NCBI GenBank assembly: GCA_050248375.1
Contig: JBFWSL010000008.1
Location: forward strand, 1 to 30,373
Direction: 5' to 3'
Source of the DNA: JAYZVT01 sp050248375
GTDB lineage: Bacteria; Pseudomonadota; Alphaproteobacteria; Rhizobiales; Methyloligellaceae
Length of the DNA: 30,373 bases
In this document: positions 1 to 7,073 of the stretch, piece after piece
Layout: every line of letters begins with the position of its first letter
Numbering within the stretch: position 1 is the first letter of the stretch
The notes under the pieces: model-generated
What the model was told of the DNA's origin: nothing
What the model saw: the letters and a program-made list of their open reading frames with translations, nothing else
Databases searched by the model: none
Translations under genes and position numbers: made by a program

Positions 1-1
1 G

Positions 2-2242
2 CTAGATTTCCACGCCGTTCTCTTTGGCAAAGGCCGCAAGCGGGGTGCGGCAGTCCCCGACCCCTGTCTCGAGCCATTCGTCCATCCGCGCCGAAAGCAC
101 GCCCAGGTCGAGGCTCCGCAACATGGCCTTTACCGGACCGATGGACGCCGGCGCCATGGAAATGGTGCGGAACCCGAGCCCGAGCAGGGCCATGGCTTCC
201 AGCGGCCGTCCCGCCATCTCCCCGCACAGGCTGATGCTGGCGCCACCCTTTTCCCCCTCGCGCGTCACATGGCGCAACGCCCTCAGCACCGGAAGCGAGA
301 GGGGGTCGAAACGGTCGGAAACGCGCAGGTTGCTCCTGTCGGCGGCGAACAGGAACTGCAACAGGTCGTTGCTGCCTACCGAGACGAAATCGGTCAGCGG
401 AAGCAACTTGTCGAGCTGCCACAGCAATGCCGGCACCTCGATCATCGCACCCAGCAGCACCCGCTCGGGAACCCGGTGCCCGTGCTTGAGGCAATGGGCC
501 TTCTCGCGCTCGACCAGCGCCTTTGCCGCCTCGAATTCGGAGACCTCGGAGATCATGGGCATCATGACCCTGAGCTCGCGGTCCGCCGCGGCGCGCAACA
601 GGGCGCGGATCTGGGTCCGGAACAGCCCGGGCCGGTCGAGCGCCATGCGTACCGCCCGCCATCCAAGGGCCGGATTCGCCTCCTGCGACTGGCGCATATA
701 GGGCAGCACCTTGTCGCCGCCGATGTCGAGCGAACGGAACACCACCGGCTTGCTGCCGGCCGCCTCCATCACCGTCTTGTAGATTTCCCTCTGCCGCTCC
801 AGCCGGGGCAGGGTGGCGGAGATCATGAACTGGAGCTCGGTGCGGAACAGCCCGATGCCGGCCGCCCCGGACTGGTCCAGATAGGGCAGGTCGACCAGCA
901 GTCCCGCGTTCATCTGCAGGGAAACCGGCACGCCGTCCCTGGTGACCGACGGTTCGCTCCGGCGCTCCGCGTAATGCTCCTGCCGCTTGGCCTGGAACCT
1001 GATCTTGTCGGTGTAGGCGGTAACGATGTCGGCTGTCGGCCGGACATAGATGTGCCCGGTGTCCGCGTCGAGGACGGCTTCGTCGCCGGTCTCAGCCTGC
1101 TGCACGATGCCCGAGGCCTGCCCGACCGCGGGGATGCCGAGCGCCTTGGCGACGATGGCCACGTGACTGGCCACGCCGCCCTCCTCCAGCACCAGCCCGC
1201 GCAGGCTGCCGCGCTCATAGTCCAGCAGCTCCGCCGGACCCATGGTGCGCGCCACGAGAATGGCATCCGCCGGCAGGTCCTCCGCCGCCGCCGTGGTGCG
1301 CCCCGCCAGCACCCGCAGCAACCGGTTCGACAGGTCGTCCAGGTCGTGCAGGCGTTCCTTCAGAAACGGATCGGCGCGCCTGAGCATGCGCGGCCGTATG
1401 TCGTAGAGCACCCGCTCGACCGCGGCCTCCGCCGTCAGGCCCGCCCTTACCGCCTCCATGAGCCGGCGGTTCCATCCGCGGTCATGGGCGAACATCCGGT
1501 ATGCCTCGAGGATATCCCGGTGCTCGCCAGCCACCGGTACGTCGCCGCGGTCGATCATGTCGTCGATGGTCCGGCGCAGTTCGAGCAGCGCACGTTCCAG
1601 CCGCTCGCTCTCATGCTCGGAATCGTCCGCGATCAGCCGGGTGACCGCCACCCGGGGTTCATGGTGGACGATGTGGCCGAGCGCGATGCCGCCCGACAGC
1701 GGCATCCCGCCGATGCGCCGGGTGCCTTCGGAGACGTCGTTGCCCACGAATTCCGCCGAGGTGACCAGTTCCGCCAGCGCCATGGCGATGGTCTGGAGCG
1801 CCTCCACTTCCTCGTCGGAATACTGCCGGTGCGTGCGGTTCTGGACGGTCAGCACGCCCACGGCCTTGCCCTGCCGCAGGATCGGCACGCCGAGGAAGGA
1901 GTGGTAGATCTCCTCGCCCGTCTCCGGCCGGTAGGAGAAGGCGGGATGGGTATGGGCCTCGCTGAGATTCATCGGCTCGGCATGACGCGCGATCTGGCCG
2001 ACGAGGCCTTCGCCCGGCTTCAGATGGGTCTTGTGGACGGCGTCTCTCTTCAGGCCCTCGGTGGCGAACAGCTCCATGGAGCCGTCGCGGCGGCGCACAT
2101 AGATGGAGCACACTTCCGCGACCATGTTCGCGGCCACCTGCACCACCATCTTGTCGAGCTTGGCCTGACCGCTCTCGGGTCCGGCCATGATCTCCCTGAG
2201 GCGGCGGAGGAGAACCCTGGGTGCGCCAATCGAGGCAGCCAT
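2..2242 (-). CDS. ptsP: PTS enzyme I, nitrogen branch (EI-Ntr)
   Basis: This 746-residue protein is the first phosphotransferase of the nitrogen PTS, taking phosphate from phosphoenolpyruvate and passing it to NPr (PtsO) and then EIIA-Ntr; it is cytoplasmic. A GAF sensor domain fills roughly residues 12-165, which separates EI-Ntr from the sugar-PTS enzyme I. The phosphohistidine motif GGVASH (355-360) puts the active histidine at 360. The PEP-binding barrel shows GLFRTELQFM (464-473), RSLDIGGDK (503-511), SVGSNDLLQF (621-630) and SLCGEMAG with the proton-donor Cys673. Length is normal and the stop lies at the left edge of the window, so the gene is complete. It follows lysC on the same strand after 74 bases, an arrangement common in alphaproteobacteria. 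In the family the GAF domain senses glutamine; that is known, not seen here. ptsO and ptsN are not in the window. No strong ribosome site precedes the ATG. Confidence 0.96.
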   Translation of the reverse strand: MAASIGAPRVLLRRLREIMAGPESGQAKLDKMVVQVAANMVAEVCSIYVRRRDGSMELFATEGLKRDAVHKTHLKPGEGLVGQIARHAEPMNLSEAHTHPAFSYRPETGEEIYHSFLGVPILRQGKAVGVLTVQNRTHRQYSDEEVEALQTIAMALAELVTSAEFVGNDVSEGTRRIGGMPLSGGIALGHIVHHEPRVAVTRLIADDSEHESERLERALLELRRTIDDMIDRGDVPVAGEHRDILEAYRMFAHDRGWNRRLMEAVRAGLTAEAAVERVLYDIRPRMLRRADPFLKERLHDLDDLSNRLLRVLAGRTTAAAEDLPADAILVARTMGPAELLDYERGSLRGLVLEEGGVASHVAIVAKALGIPAVGQASGIVQQAETGDEAVLDADTGHIYVRPTADIVTAYTDKIRFQAKRQEHYAERRSEPSVTRDGVPVSLQMNAGLLVDLPYLDQSGAAGIGLFRTELQFMISATLPRLERQREIYKTVMEAAGSKPVVFRSLDIGGDKVLPYMRQSQEANPALGWRAVRMALDRPGLFRTQIRALLRAAADRELRVMMPMISEVSEFEAAKALVEREKAHCLKHGHRVPERVLLGAMIEVPALLWQLDKLLPLTDFVSVGSNDLLQFLFAADRSNLRVSDRFDPLSLPVLRALRHVTREGEKGGASISLCGEMAGRPLEAMALLGLGFRTISMAPASIGPVKAMLRSLDLGVLSARMDEWLETGVGDCRTPLAAFAKENGVEI

Positions 2243-2294
2243 GAACCGTCAGTCCCAGTCCGGCGCCCGCAGCCGGGCGGCCAATGTGTCACGA

Positions 2295-2308
2295 GCCCGG
2301 GCCCGGGC
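2295..2308. repeat. Perfect 14-bp GC palindrome between lysC and ptsP
   Basis: The sequence GCCCGGGCCCGGGC reads the same on both strands. It begins 9 bases after the lysC stop in the 74-base gap before ptsP. It has no loop and no following T-run, so it is not a standard terminator; it could be a processing hairpin, a protein site, or chance in GC-rich DNA. Confidence 0.5.
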
Positions 2309-2316
2309 GCTTCCCC

Positions 2317-3576
2317 TCAGGGGCCATCCAGCCCGAACAGCGAGTGCAGCGTGCGAACGGCCAGTTCCGCGTAGGCGGCGTCGATAAGCACGCTGATCTT
2401 GATTTCCGAGGTCGAAATCGCCTCGATATTGATGCCCTTCTCGGCCAGCGCGGCGAACATCCTGGCGGCGACGCCCGCATGGCTGCGCATGCCGATGCCG
2501 ATCACGGAGACCTTCACAATATTGGTCGAGCCGTGCAGGTCCTTGTAGCTGATGTCGCCGCGGGCCTCCTTCAGCACCTCCAGCGCGCGGTCCAGATCGG
2601 AACTCTGCACCGTGAAGGTGAGGTCCGTGTAGCGGCCGTCTTCGGATACGTTCTGGACGATCATGTCCACGTTGATGCTGGCGTCGGCCAGCGGGCCGAA
2701 CACGCGCGCGGCCACGCCCGGCTTGTCCTCGACCTTGACCAGCGTGACCTTGGCCTCGTCCTTGGCATAGGCGATGCCGCTGACAACCTGTTGTTCCAAG
2801 ATTTCTTCCTCGTCGCAGACAAGAGTGCCCGGGGCGTCGTTGGCGTTCTCGGAGGCCGGCGGACACTTTTCCGGCGCATCGAAGCTCGAGCGAACCTGGA
2901 CGCGGACCTGCTGCACCATGGCGAGCTCCACGGAGCGGGTTTGCAGGACCTTGGCCCCGAGCGAGGCCATTTCCAACATCTCCTCGTAGGATATTTTGTC
3001 AAGGCGGCGCGCCTTCGGCACCACGCGTGGATCGGACGTGTAGACGCCGTCCACGTCGGTGTAGATGTCGCAGCGATAGGCCTTGAGCGCGGCCGCGACG
3101 GCGACGGCGCTGGTGTCGGAACCGCCACGCCCCAGCGTGGTGATCCGGTTGTTGGGTCCGATGCCCTGAAAGCCCGCGATGACGGCCACCTCGCCGCCGG
3201 CCATGCGCTTCTTCAGCGTGTCCACCTCCACGCCGGCTATGCGCGCGGCGCCATGCGCGCCGTCGGTCAGAATGGGAATCTGCCAGCCGAGCCAGGACCG
3301 CGCGGGGATGCCCATGGATTGCAGCACGATGGCCAGCAGGCCGACCGTCACCTGCTCGCCGGAAGCCACGATGGCGTCATACTCGCGCGCGTCATGCAGG
3401 CGGGAGGCCTCGCGCGCCCAGGCGACGAGCTGGTTGGTGGCCCCGGCCATGGCCGAGACGACGACGGCGCATTGGTTGCCCGCCTCGACCTCGCGCTTCA
3501 CATGGCGGGCAACGTTGCGGATCTTCTCCACGTCGGCCACCGACGTGCCGCCGAACTTCATGACCAGAATGGCCAT
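2317..3576 (-). CDS. lysC: Aspartate kinase
   Basis: LysC phosphorylates aspartate to aspartyl phosphate, the first step toward lysine, threonine, methionine and diaminopimelate. The 419-residue protein opens with the kinase motif KFGGTS (7-12) and carries GRGGSDTSA (149-157) and DVDGVYTSDPR (174-184). Two tandem ACT domains occupy about 265-345 and 350-419; in this family they bind lysine and/or threonine for feedback inhibition. It has no homoserine dehydrogenase fusion, so it is the monofunctional type of normal length. The ATG is preceded by AGGA at 6 bases spacing. It is divergent from ubiG across a 169-base gap, which holds a weak candidate promoter and a stem-loop in the presumed leader, and ptsP follows downstream on the same strand. 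Confidence 0.97.
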   Translation of the reverse strand: MAILVMKFGGTSVADVEKIRNVARHVKREVEAGNQCAVVVSAMAGATNQLVAWAREASRLHDAREYDAIVASGEQVTVGLLAIVLQSMGIPARSWLGWQIPILTDGAHGAARIAGVEVDTLKKRMAGGEVAVIAGFQGIGPNNRITTLGRGGSDTSAVAVAAALKAYRCDIYTDVDGVYTSDPRVVPKARRLDKISYEEMLEMASLGAKVLQTRSVELAMVQQVRVQVRSSFDAPEKCPPASENANDAPGTLVCDEEEILEQQVVSGIAYAKDEAKVTLVKVEDKPGVAARVFGPLADASINVDMIVQNVSEDGRYTDLTFTVQSSDLDRALEVLKEARGDISYKDLHGSTNIVKVSVIGIGMRSHAGVAARMFAALAEKGINIEAISTSEIKISVLIDAAYAELAVRTLHSLFGLDGP

Positions 3577-3638
3577 CGTTTTTCCTGACCTGCCGGAGCC
3601 CTCTGGGCCTGCCGGATTTACGGATGTTCTGCCAGCAC

Positions 3639-3659
3639 GGGCCCCGCGGATGCGGGCCC
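3639..3659 (-). promoter_or_regulatory. Stem-loop in presumed lysC leader
   Basis: The arms GGGCCC+GC and GCGGGCCC pair over 8 base pairs with one bulged C and a four-base loop. It lies about 63 bases upstream of the lysC start, inside the transcript if the candidate promoter at 3676-3704 is used. There is no T-run. It does not look like the large lysine riboswitch; its role is unknown. Confidence 0.4.
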
Positions 3660-3675
3660 TGAATGACGGGCGCTA

Positions 3676-3704
3676 TTCATAGTCCGTCCGCCCCTCCCCT
3701 GCAA
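3676..3704 (-). promoter_or_regulatory. Weak candidate sigma-70 promoter for lysC
   Basis: Read on the minus strand, TTGCAG (3704-3699) and TATGAA (3681-3676) are separated by 17 bases. Matches to consensus are 3/6 and 4/6. It would give a leader of about 90 bases that contains the stem-loop at 3639-3659. The call rests on position and spacing only. Confidence 0.25.
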
Positions 3705-3745
3705 TAAAGGCGGCAAGCTTGACAATAGGGAGGCCCGCCCCGCCA

Positions 3746-4531
3746 ATGCGCCCCATGACCGCCACGGAAAATCCGGCCGCAGGGCCGACCATGGACCCCG
3801 AGGAAGTGGCCCGATTCGAGGCCATGGCCGAGGAATGGTGGGATCCCAAGGGCAAGTTCCGGCCCCTGCACGAGCTGAACCCGGTCCGGATGGGCTTCGT
3901 CGTCTCCAGCCTGTGCAGCCATTTCGGCCGGGATTCGGCTGCGGCCAGCAGCCTTTCGGGCCTCAGGATACTGGATATCGGCTGCGGCGGCGGGCTGGTG
4001 GCGGAGCCTCTCGCGCGTCTCGGGGCCAGGGTGACCGGCATCGACCCTTCGCCCGACACTGTCGAAGCCGCACGCGCCCATGCTGCGGCCCAGGAGCTCG
4101 AAATCGGCTATTTCCCGGATCAGGCGGAAGTGCTCGCGGCGCGGCGCCTGCGCTTCGACGCGGTGCTGGCGCTGGAGGTGATCGAGCATGTACCCGATCC
4201 CGACGCGTTCCTGGCGCTGGCCGGATCCCTGGTGCGCCCGGGCGGGCTGATGGTGCTGTCCACCATCAACCGCACCCTCAAATCCTACGCACTGGCCATC
4301 ATCGGGGCCGAATACATCCTGCGCTGGGTGCCCGCCGGCACCCACCGCTGGGACCGCTTCGTAACGCCAGCCGAGCTGGCCGATGGCCTGGAAAAGACAG
4401 GGTTCAGGCCCGGCGAAGCCAGGGGCCTGATCTTCGACCCCCTGCGGGGCGAATGGCGGCTGTCCGGCGACACCGACGTGAACTACCTGCTCGCCGCGGC
4501 GAAACCGGGGGAGCATCCGGTAGGGGACTAG
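3746..4531 (+). CDS. ubiG: Ubiquinone biosynthesis O-methyltransferase
   Basis: UbiG uses S-adenosylmethionine for both O-methylation steps of ubiquinone synthesis. The 261-residue protein has the family N-terminus EEWWDPKGKFRPLHELNPVR (29-48), SAM motif LDIGCGGG (76-83) with acidic loop GIDPS after it, and the ALEVIEHV post-motif typical of UbiG. An in-frame TTG at 3719 would lengthen it, but a GGGAGG at 3728-3733 lies inside that extension and is placed 12 bases before the ATG at 3746, so that ATG is preferred; the ATG at 3755 is also possible. It is divergent from lysC and convergent with the DUF1178 gene. Its TAG stop overlaps the neighbour's stop within one CTAG. Confidence 0.95.
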   Translation: MRPMTATENPAAGPTMDPEEVARFEAMAEEWWDPKGKFRPLHELNPVRMGFVVSSLCSHFGRDSAAASSLSGLRILDIGCGGGLVAEPLARLGARVTGIDPSPDTVEAARAHAAAQELEIGYFPDQAEVLAARRLRFDAVLALEVIEHVPDPDAFLALAGSLVRPGGLMVLSTINRTLKSYALAIIGAEYILRWVPAGTHRWDRFVTPAELADGLEKTGFRPGEARGLIFDPLRGEWRLSGDTDVNYLLAAAKPGEHPVGD

Positions 4532-4923
4532 TTGGAGTCCTCCGGAGCCGGCAGCAGCGGATACACCTCCACGCCCTCCTCGTTCAGCTCCTTGACTTCT
4601 TCAGGAGTGGCCTCGCCGTAGATGCCGCGCGCTTCCGTCTCTTCATGATGAATCTTCCGCGCTTCGCTGGCGAAACGGTCGCCTACATACTCGGCATTGG
4701 CGGTGACGTGCTCGCGCAACTCCTTCAGGGCCGCCCGGACGCGTTCCGGGCTTGGCGTATTGCTGGCGATATTGGGCGCCATGACCGCCTTGGAGACCTT
4801 GGCGCTGCCGCATTGGGGGCATGACACCTGCCCCCGCGCTGCCTGCCTGTCGAAGGCGGCGCTGTTCTGGAACCACGCCTCGAACTGGTGCCCGTCCTTG
4901 CACCGCAGCGCATAGCGTATCAT
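4528..4923 (-). CDS. DUF1178 family protein
   Basis: This 131-residue cytoplasmic protein belongs to DUF1178, a conserved proteobacterial family of unknown function. It starts MIRYALRCKDGHQFEAWF and has a CPQC pair at about 35-38, together with Cys8 and His12, suggesting a zinc ribbon-like head (inference). The C-terminal half is rich in Glu and charged helices, ending in a short acidic tail. Its ATG overlaps the nitrilase stop as ATGA (4920-4923), so it is probably translated by coupling after that gene. Its stop shares CTAG (4528-4531) with convergent ubiG. The glutaredoxin-nitrilase-DUF1178 order is recurrent in alphaproteobacteria, hinting at a link to thiol or glutathione metabolism, but no function can be read from sequence. 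Confidence 0.9.
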   Translation of the reverse strand: MIRYALRCKDGHQFEAWFQNSAAFDRQAARGQVSCPQCGSAKVSKAVMAPNIASNTPSPERVRAALKELREHVTANAEYVGDRFASEARKIHHEETEARGIYGEATPEEVKELNEEGVEVYPLLPAPEDSN

Positions 4924-5780
4924 GAGGCCTCGCTTATCGAGGCGGGCTGCGCGGGGGGCTCGAAGGTGCGGTCGTGCCGCAGCGAGGGAATGCGCTGCCG
5001 CGCCTCCGCGACCAGCGCCAGGTCGATGTCCGCCAGGACAACGCCCGGATCGGCCCCGGCCTCGGCGATCACCTCGCCCCAGGGCGAAACCACCATGCTG
5101 TGGCCGTATGTCGCCCGGCCGACCTCGTGGTCGCCGCCCTGCGCCGCGGCCACGATGAAGCAGCCTGTCTCTATGGCCCGCGCCCTCAACAGCACATGCC
5201 AATGGGCCTGGCCCGTCACCCGCGTGAAAGCCGACGGCGCCGCGATGACCTGTGCGCCTGCCTTCGCCAGCGTTCGGTATAGCGCGGCAAAGCGCAGGTC
5301 GTAGCAGGTCGTCAGGCCATAGACGCACCATGGCAACCGTGCCGTCACCGCCTGCCGTCCCGGCCTGTAGTTCTTCGACTCCCGGTAGCTCTCTCCGCCG
5401 GGCAGGTCCACGTCGAACATGTGGATCTTATCGTAGCGCGCCTCGATCCCGCCATCCGGCCGGATCAGGAACGAGCGGTTCGCCACCTTGTCCTCGGAGA
5501 GCTTCACCGCGAGCGAGCCCACATGCAGCCAGATGCCAAGTTCCTGCGCCAGCGCCGTCAGCCGGCCAAGGGCAGCGTTACCTTCCTCCGGCTCCACCGC
5601 GGCGAACAGGCGGCGTCCCGACAGCTCCAGGATATTCGTGTTCTCCGGCGTAACGACCAGGGCGGCGCCCGCGTCCGCCGCTTCGCGGATCAGCGCCTCG
5701 GCGCCGGCGATGTTCGGCGCCATCTCGCGGCCCGAGCGCATCTGCGCCAGGCCGATCCGGAATGACGACGCCCCGCTCAT
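4920..5780 (-). CDS. Carbon-nitrogen hydrolase, Nit-type omega-amidase family
   Basis: This 286-residue cytoplasmic enzyme is a member of the nitrilase superfamily. The catalytic triad is visible as Glu46 (VTPEN), Lys118 (YDKIHMFDV) and Cys159 (TTCYDLRF). The KIHMFDVD and CYDLRF contexts are those of the Nit1/Nit2 branch, whose known members hydrolyse deaminated glutathione or omega-amides such as 2-oxoglutaramate; which substrate applies here is not decidable from sequence. It is tied to its neighbours by ATGA overlaps on both sides: its start overlaps the glutaredoxin stop (5777-5780) and its stop overlaps the DUF1178 start (4920-4923). The glutaredoxin link fits a deaminated-glutathione amidase repair role (inference). 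Length is normal. Confidence 0.93.
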   Translation of the reverse strand: MSGASSFRIGLAQMRSGREMAPNIAGAEALIREAADAGAALVVTPENTNILELSGRRLFAAVEPEEGNAALGRLTALAQELGIWLHVGSLAVKLSEDKVANRSFLIRPDGGIEARYDKIHMFDVDLPGGESYRESKNYRPGRQAVTARLPWCVYGLTTCYDLRFAALYRTLAKAGAQVIAAPSAFTRVTGQAHWHVLLRARAIETGCFIVAAAQGGDHEVGRATYGHSMVVSPWGEVIAEAGADPGVVLADIDLALVAEARQRIPSLRHDRTFEPPAQPASISEAS

Positions 5781-6052
5781 GTCTCTGTCCGCTCATGCGA
5801 CTGCAGGAGGGAATCCAGCTCGCCACGCTCCTGCATGGCGTAGAGATCGTCGCAGCCGCCGATATGGCGGTCATCGATGAATATCTGCGGGACGCTCGTG
5901 CGTCCGCCGCTCTTCTCGCGCATTTCCGCACGCCGCGCCGGATCGAAAGTCACGTCGATTTCCTGGAAGTGGACGCCCTTCTCGCCCAGCAGCCGCTTGG
6001 CGGCGTGGCAGTAGGGACAGAGGGCGGTCGTATAGATCGTGATCTGTGTCAT
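5777..6052 (-). CDS. grxC: Glutaredoxin 3 (dithiol, CPYC)
   Basis: A 91-residue thiol-disulfide oxidoreductase that reduces disulfides and glutathione adducts with glutathione. The active site CPYC is at 12-15, the cis-proline loop TSVPQIFID near 52-60 and the GGCDDL glutathione-binding motif follows. It is the dithiol class, not the monothiol CGFS class that partners BolA. The ATG at 6052 gives the usual length; an in-frame ATG at 6112 would add 20 residues that do not resemble the family. The leader is odd: a strong GGAGGT (6085-6090) is 32 bases upstream, with a dyad between it and the ATG. The stop overlaps the nitrilase start as ATGA, making a probable glutaredoxin-nitrilase-DUF1178 operon. 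Confidence 0.94.
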   Translation of the reverse strand: MTQITIYTTALCPYCHAAKRLLGEKGVHFQEIDVTFDPARRAEMREKSGGRTSVPQIFIDDRHIGGCDDLYAMQERGELDSLLQSHERTET

Positions 6053-6055
6053 TCG

Positions 6056-6090
6056 GTTCACCGGGCCGGCCCGGAGCAGTGAACACCTCC
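6056..6090 (-). promoter_or_regulatory. Distant Shine-Dalgarno and hairpin before grxC
   Basis: On the minus strand GGAGGT (6090-6085) is followed at once by the arm GTTCAC (6084-6079). After 17 bases containing the perfect palindrome CCGGGCCGGCCCGG (6074-6061) comes the matching arm GTGAAC (6061-6056), overlapping that palindrome by one base, then CGA and the ATG at 6052. Folding would bring GGAGGT to within about 3 unpaired bases of the ATG. A weak GGTGA lies inside the 3' arm. An in-frame CTG at 6079-6077, 5 bases after GGAGGT, is an alternative rare start. Confidence 0.5.
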
Positions 6091-6148
6091 CGACTAGCCA
6101 TTGGTTATGCACAAGGCCACGTCAAGGCAATTCATCGGGACGAGGCAC

Positions 6149-6955
6149 TCAAATCCTGGGGAGCAACGGGTCGGTGACCCGCGCCAGCGCCAGCACGTCG
6201 ACCCGCACCGCGCCCGCCTTGAGCAGCGCTCGCGTGCACGCCTCCGCCGTTGCGCCCGTGGTGATAACGTCGTCGATCAGCAGGACGTTCCGGCCCTCCA
6301 CCGCCGCGCGCCGGGCCTGCGGCACCGCGAAGGCGCCGGCCACGTTGCGGCGGCGCTGGTCGGCGGTCAGCCCTACCTGGCTGGCCGTCCGGCGTGTCCG
6401 CTGCAAAGCCAGCGGCTCGAAGGGCAGGCCCACCATCCTGGCGAGTTGCCGCCCCAGCAGGGCGGACTGGTTGAAGCGGCGCGTCCACAGCCGCAGCCGG
6501 TAGAGCGGCACCGGAACGATGACATCGGCTTCCCCGATCAGTTCGCCGCCCGCATTGGCAAGCCAGCGCGTGAACATCTCCACCCCTTCCTGCCTGTCAC
6601 GGTACTTCAGGCCGTGAACGAGATCGCGCATGACCCCGTCATAGCGCGCGACCGCCCGCGCCCGTCCATAGACCGGCGGGTCGGCCATGGCCGCGGCCGA
6701 GACCAGAGGACCTTCGACCGGATAGCTGAGCGGGATGCCGAGCCGGTCGCACAGCGGCTGGCCAATGAAATCGATCCCCGACCAGCAGGAGGCACACACC
6801 CCGCCATGCCGGCTCACCGGCGCCCGGCAGGCGGCGCACAGCGGCGGCAGGACCATATCGGCGATGCCGCCCGCCGCGGCGCGCAGCACCTTCCAGGCGG
6901 CAACCCGGAGATCCACACGCTCGACGGCCGATTCCGCTTCCGCCCTGTCGCCCAT
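6149..6955 (-). CDS. comF: ComF family protein (phosphoribosyltransferase-like)
   Basis: This 268-residue cytoplasmic protein has the ComF/GntX layout. An N-terminal zinc ribbon uses Cys40, Cys43, Cys54 and Cys57, and a type I phosphoribosyltransferase fold carries the PRPP loop VLLIDDVITTGAT (about 224-236). The family is needed for DNA uptake in transformable bacteria, where ComFC acts after the DNA enters the cell; its reaction is not established. Intermediate conserved stretches such as HGLKYRD (114-120) and RRFNQSALLG (159-168) match the family. The gene is divergent from the methyltransferase-like gene (118-base gap) and upstream of grxC by 96 bases. Presence of comF alone does not show competence; no com uptake genes are nearby. 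Confidence 0.93.
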   Translation of the reverse strand: MGDRAEAESAVERVDLRVAAWKVLRAAAGGIADMVLPPLCAACRAPVSRHGGVCASCWSGIDFIGQPLCDRLGIPLSYPVEGPLVSAAAMADPPVYGRARAVARYDGVMRDLVHGLKYRDRQEGVEMFTRWLANAGGELIGEADVIVPVPLYRLRLWTRRFNQSALLGRQLARMVGLPFEPLALQRTRRTASQVGLTADQRRRNVAGAFAVPQARRAAVEGRNVLLIDDVITTGATAEACTRALLKAGAVRVDVLALARVTDPLLPRI

Positions 6956-7073
6956 CGCACGTCCGCCCCCCGCGGCGGCGGACCTTTGCCAGCGCTGGGC
7001 CCTTTGCCGCCGTCAAGCCTATGATAGGCTCGCGCCGGCTCGCGCGCCACATGCGCGGCAGCCGGGAGCGCCG

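Noticed and set aside
269..2374. A 701-codon open frame antisense to ptsP
   Set aside because: Codon-position composition mirrors the ptsP frame; the translation is Arg/Gln/His-rich and unlike any family.
3719..3724. TTGACA hexamer just before ubiG
   Set aside because: It is only 22 bases before the ATG, so a promoter there would leave no leader; it is next to the ribosome site.
6961..6983. Dyad GTCCGCC / GGCGGAC between comF and the methyltransferase-like gene
   Set aside because: A 7-base stem in very GC-rich DNA without a T-run or other promoter elements; too weak to annotate.
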